From the NCBI RefSeq assembly GCF_032854445.1, contig NC_088304.1:31939732-32003731 (forward strand): a stretch of DNA of 64,000 nt, in the 5' to 3' direction. Made by a program: the position numbers and the translations under genes. Source of the DNA: Liolophura sinensis. Its lineage: Eukaryota > Mollusca > Polyplacophora > Chitonida > Chitonidae. Position 1 is the first letter of the stretch; every line of letters begins with the position of its first letter. The notes under the pieces are model-generated. The model had not been told where the DNA came from. It was given only the letters and a program-made list of their open reading frames with translations, and did no database searches. Positions 61,185 to 64,000 of this stretch are shown here, one piece after another.

Positions 61185-61918
61185 GAATATTTGTTGGTTT
61201 ATACCTGACAACTGGACACCTGGCCGTGTGTATGAGGGTGGATTGAATATTTGTTGGTTTATACCTGAACGCTGGGCACCTGGCCGTGTGTATGAGGGTG
61301 GATTGAATATTTGTTGGTTTATACCTGACAACTGGACACCTGGCCGTGTGTATGAGGGTGGATTGAATATTTGTTATTTTATACCTGAACACTGGGCACC
61401 TGGCCGTGTGTATGAGGGTGGATTGAATATTTGTTGGTTTATACCTGACAACTGGGTACCTGGCCGTGTGTATGAGGGTGGATTGAATGTTCGTTGGTTT
61501 ATACCTGACAACTGGACACCTGGCCGTGTGTATGAGGGTGGATTGAATATTTGTTGGTTTATACCTGAACGCTGAGCACCTGGCCGTGTGTATAAGGGTG
61601 GATTGAATATTTGCTAGTTTTTACCTGAACACTGGGCACCTGGCAGTGTGTATGAGGGTGGATTGAATATTTGTTAGTTTATACCTGACAACTGGGTACC
61701 TGGCCGTGTGTATGAGGGTGGATTGAATATTTGTTAGTTTATACCTGAACGCTGGGCACCTGGCCGTGTGTATGAGGGTGGATTGAATATTTGTTGGTTT
61801 ATACCTGACAACTGGACACCTGGCCGTGTGTATGAGGGTGGATTGAATATTTGTTGGTTTATACCTGAACGCTGGGCACCTGGCCGTATGTATGAGGGTG
61901 GATTGAATATTTGTTGTT
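61185..61918. repeat. 60-bp minisatellite, 12.2 copies, two alternating unit types
   Basis: The unit is AATATTTGTTGGTTTATACC, TGACAACTGGACACCTGGCC and GTGTGTATGAGGGTGGATTG. Two versions of the middle, GACAACTGG(A/G) and GAAC(G/A)CTGGG, mostly alternate, so the array evolved partly as 120-bp dimers. Sixty bases is 20 codons, so a plus frame (115 codons) and two minus frames (122 and 115 codons) are open with 20-residue periods. Both strands are open and stops arise from single changes (near 61575), so it is read as non-coding. Confidence 0.95.
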
Positions 61919-62587
61919 TCCGCTGCCAGCTTATTCCAGTTTGAGGCTTTGTCGATCGCATTTACCACGCTGACATTTTAACACCATCCTCATTTATGTT
62001 ACAGCGCATATTACGACTACTTTTGCGTTTATGCCAATGAACTTCAAATAACTTTTTTGTGGATTATTAAACGTTATAGTTAGCTAATAGTTTTCTTGCC
62101 GAGCACCCTCACCCTATTTTTTTCTGATCCTTGCCCTAAAGTACTCTTAAATTCAGGCTACGTAGAAGAATATTGAAAGAAGTGTCAGCTCGAACATAAC
62201 GTAATAGTTTGCTTCATTCACGTTGCTAGCCAGGATGGCGTATTAATAATAAGCCGTTTGTTTATAAAATGTTTTTGCTTGAAAGTTGAAAATGGTAATA
62301 CGACAGGTTGGTCATCTAGTCCACAGACCTTTGCACTTATTCTGCATCATCAAAGAGTGTGTGTAAAAACTGGATGTGTATTTCAGACAAAAATTAATTG
62401 CAAGAAACTGTATGCAAGGCAAGAAACGTTTATGTGTACCTTGCATACATAATGTTTTTGTTCTTTTTAAATGAACTGTAACTTTTAATGTGTACCAAAC
62501 TGCATACCTGTGATACACGTCTTCTTTCTGTGGCGAGCTACACAAACACATATGTACAAAACGGTACACATTTGCTTTTTGAAAGTC
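61919..62587. other. No gene seen
   Basis: Only anonymous frames (85 codons minus and 64 plus at about 62260-62570) that overlap each other antisense. Confidence 0.55.
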
Positions 62588-62712
62588 TAGCTAGTAGAAT
62601 GGTAAAGACCTCTTAGAAGCTTACTAAAGCTATGCTGGTGCCTTGCTAGTGGAATGGTATGGAGACCTCCTAGAGGCCTGCTAAAGGTGCCTTGCTAATG
62701 GAAATCACTGGA
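62588..62712. repeat. ~50-bp imperfect tandem repeat, 2.4 copies
   Basis: CTAGTAGAATGGTAAAGACC, CTCTTAGAAGC-TACTAAAG and GGTGCCTTGCTAGTGGAATG phrases recur, the last copy truncated just before the SINE tail at 62718. Confidence 0.75.
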
Positions 62713-62717
62713 GGCTG

Positions 62718-62965
62718 TTTTATTTATTTATTTGATTGGTGTTTTACTTCGTTCTCAAGAGTATTTCACGTATACGACGACAGCTAGCATTATGGTGGGG
62801 GAAAACGGACAGAGCCCGGGAGAAACCAACGACCAACTGCAGGTTGCTGGAAGACCTTCCCACGTACAGCTGGAGAGGAAGCCCGCATGAGCTGGACTTG
62901 AACTCACAGCGACCGCGTTGGTGAGAGGCTACTAGGCAATTGCGCCGCGCTGGCGTGCGAACCTC
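62718..62965 (-). mobile_element. tRNA-derived SINE, near full length
   Basis: Minus-strand order is a diverged head (CCAGCGCGGCGCAATTGCC), CGCGGTCGCTGTGAGTTCAA with the B box, GCTGGACGTTT-like body blocks, CAACCTGCAGTTGGTCGTTG, CATAATGCTAGCTGTCGTCG, TATACGTGAAATACTCTTGA and the tail at the left. The first part of the head is missing or unrecognisable. The 62- and 99-codon frames over it are artefacts. Confidence 0.9.
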
Positions 62966-64000
62966 TGCATTGGTACTTCTTGTACACTTAATACATATAC
63001 GCAATCTTGTCAAATATACATCGGCAGGTCCGTTGTATAGCACTGAACTGTATACAACAGCAAACTAGACCGCGCCGCCTTTTGTGAAACGCAAATATAT
63101 AACACCCAGTACTGTGTTAATCTAAAACCGTCTGACCCAACACCGGAGCGACTTGATAGGCGATTATAACGCACTGCTCGTGTCAAATCATGTAAGGAAT
63201 GTGAAAATAAAATTATGAGTAAATCCGCTTAAGTTAGATAATTCCGATACAATATGTAGCAGATTATAAGTATTGCAGCCACATAAAACTTTAAACCTTA
63301 CAAGGCGCTATATTTAAATGGCAGCTATTTGGAATGAGTGAATGAGTGATTTTCGTATCGCGCCGTATTCGCGACATTTCCTTGCGAATCTTCCTCCCCT
63401 GTGTTATACATCAGGAATCATTTGCGTGGTAGCTGTTTGAACTTACGGTCGTTCACTCGGGCTCTCCTTATCCAGTTAGCTTTTTGTAATTTTAAACAGG
63501 TCAGATGCTCTGGGTACGCCTGGGGTGGGATGGGAATCGTGATAAGGATATACATGTATCTCCGGAAAAAATATGCTCTTTCTGTGGTTTGAATCTAGAC
63601 AAATTATTCCTTGCCCTTTTTAAAGCTTGTATATGACGAATTAATTAAGTTGTTTTATATTAACTGGCGAATTGTAATTAAGCAATGAGTGGCCTGTTTT
63701 ACAAAACGTAACATTGTTAGATTTATGCTTTAAAAATCCATGCAGTATTTTCATGAAGTTTAACATCAAAAACCTACATTGGGCATTTATTTTTCGAGAT
63801 TAATTAAGCGGGACACTTTGCAGAAGCCGGGATCTTCATTTTTTCCCCAAACACTGAGATTTTTACCCAAATACTAAAACATGCCACTGTTGTTTTCCTA
63901 TAAATAAAATTGTTGTTGATTACGGTTACAATATTTAGCTGAAACTAACAAATTGCGCTAGAAAGATCCTCAGTAGAGACGAGTGATTTTCATAAAAGTG
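62966..64000. other. No gene seen to the window end
   Basis: One anonymous 63-codon frame (63401-63592). Remaining sequence is AT-rich without recognised repeats. Confidence 0.55.

Noticed and set aside
61228-61575. 115-codon plus frame with 20-residue repeats, and the opposite minus frames
   Set aside because: Frames are open on both strands of a 60-bp array; single-base changes create stops in neighbouring units.

Overview
This window looks like nuclear DNA of a marine invertebrate, most likely a lophotrochozoan and probably a mollusc. The evidence is AT-rich, gene-poor sequence with very few long reading frames, one intron-bounded exon of an animal ion channel, many tandem minisatellites, and about fifteen copies of a tRNA-derived SINE ending in an AAATAAATAAAT tail of a type I associate from memory with mollusc genomes. 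Nothing looks bacterial: there are no operons, no ribosome-binding sites and no dense coding.

The only confident protein-coding segment is a minus-strand exon at 38677-39962, with its 5' untranslated part reaching 40056. It encodes 428 complete residues plus two bases of the next codon. These cover the cytosolic N-terminus, S1-S5 and the pore of a cyclic-nucleotide-gated (CNG) cation channel subunit. The exon has a clear splice donor (GTAAGT) and a clear acceptor with a TACTAAC branch-point match. I could not find the exon with S6, C-linker and nucleotide-binding domain. It should lie at lower coordinates or outside the window, so flanking DNA may be intron of this gene.

Layout: 1-3.7 kb no gene; 3.7-5.3 kb two related minisatellites (54 bp and 18/36 bp) separated by a SINE fragment; 6.56-6.93 kb a 13-bp array; 8.68-8.74 kb a pre-miRNA-like hairpin; 9.2-10.4 kb a SINE, a 41-bp palindrome-bearing array and a G-run; 14.5 kb a 29/87-bp array; 16.1 kb (AG)51; 17.9-18.3 kb an array carrying CArG-like decamers; 21.3-21.9 kb a SINE with an internal 50-bp duplication, then a 35-bp array; 29.3 and 32.2 kb two copies of a ~370-bp dispersed repeat, each with a different hairpin at the same place; 36.7 kb a G-quadruplex candidate; 37.5 kb a 37-bp array; 38.7-40.1 kb the channel exon; 42.5-43.3 kb a full-length SINE inside a 110-bp array; 46.2-47.6 kb a 56-bp array with a 504-bp higher-order duplication; 53.2 kb a mosaic SINE; 59.6-60.2 kb a degenerate array and a SINE with a short filler insertion; 61.2-61.9 kb a 60-bp array; 62.6-63.0 kb a repeat and a SINE.

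Most reading frames of 60-240 codons lie inside minisatellites or SINEs, or are of a length expected by chance, and are not called genes. I found no evidence for a new multi-gene system. The best leads are the 8.7 kb hairpin, the paired 29.3/32.2 kb element, the mosaic SINE and the repeated proximity of SINEs to tandem arrays.
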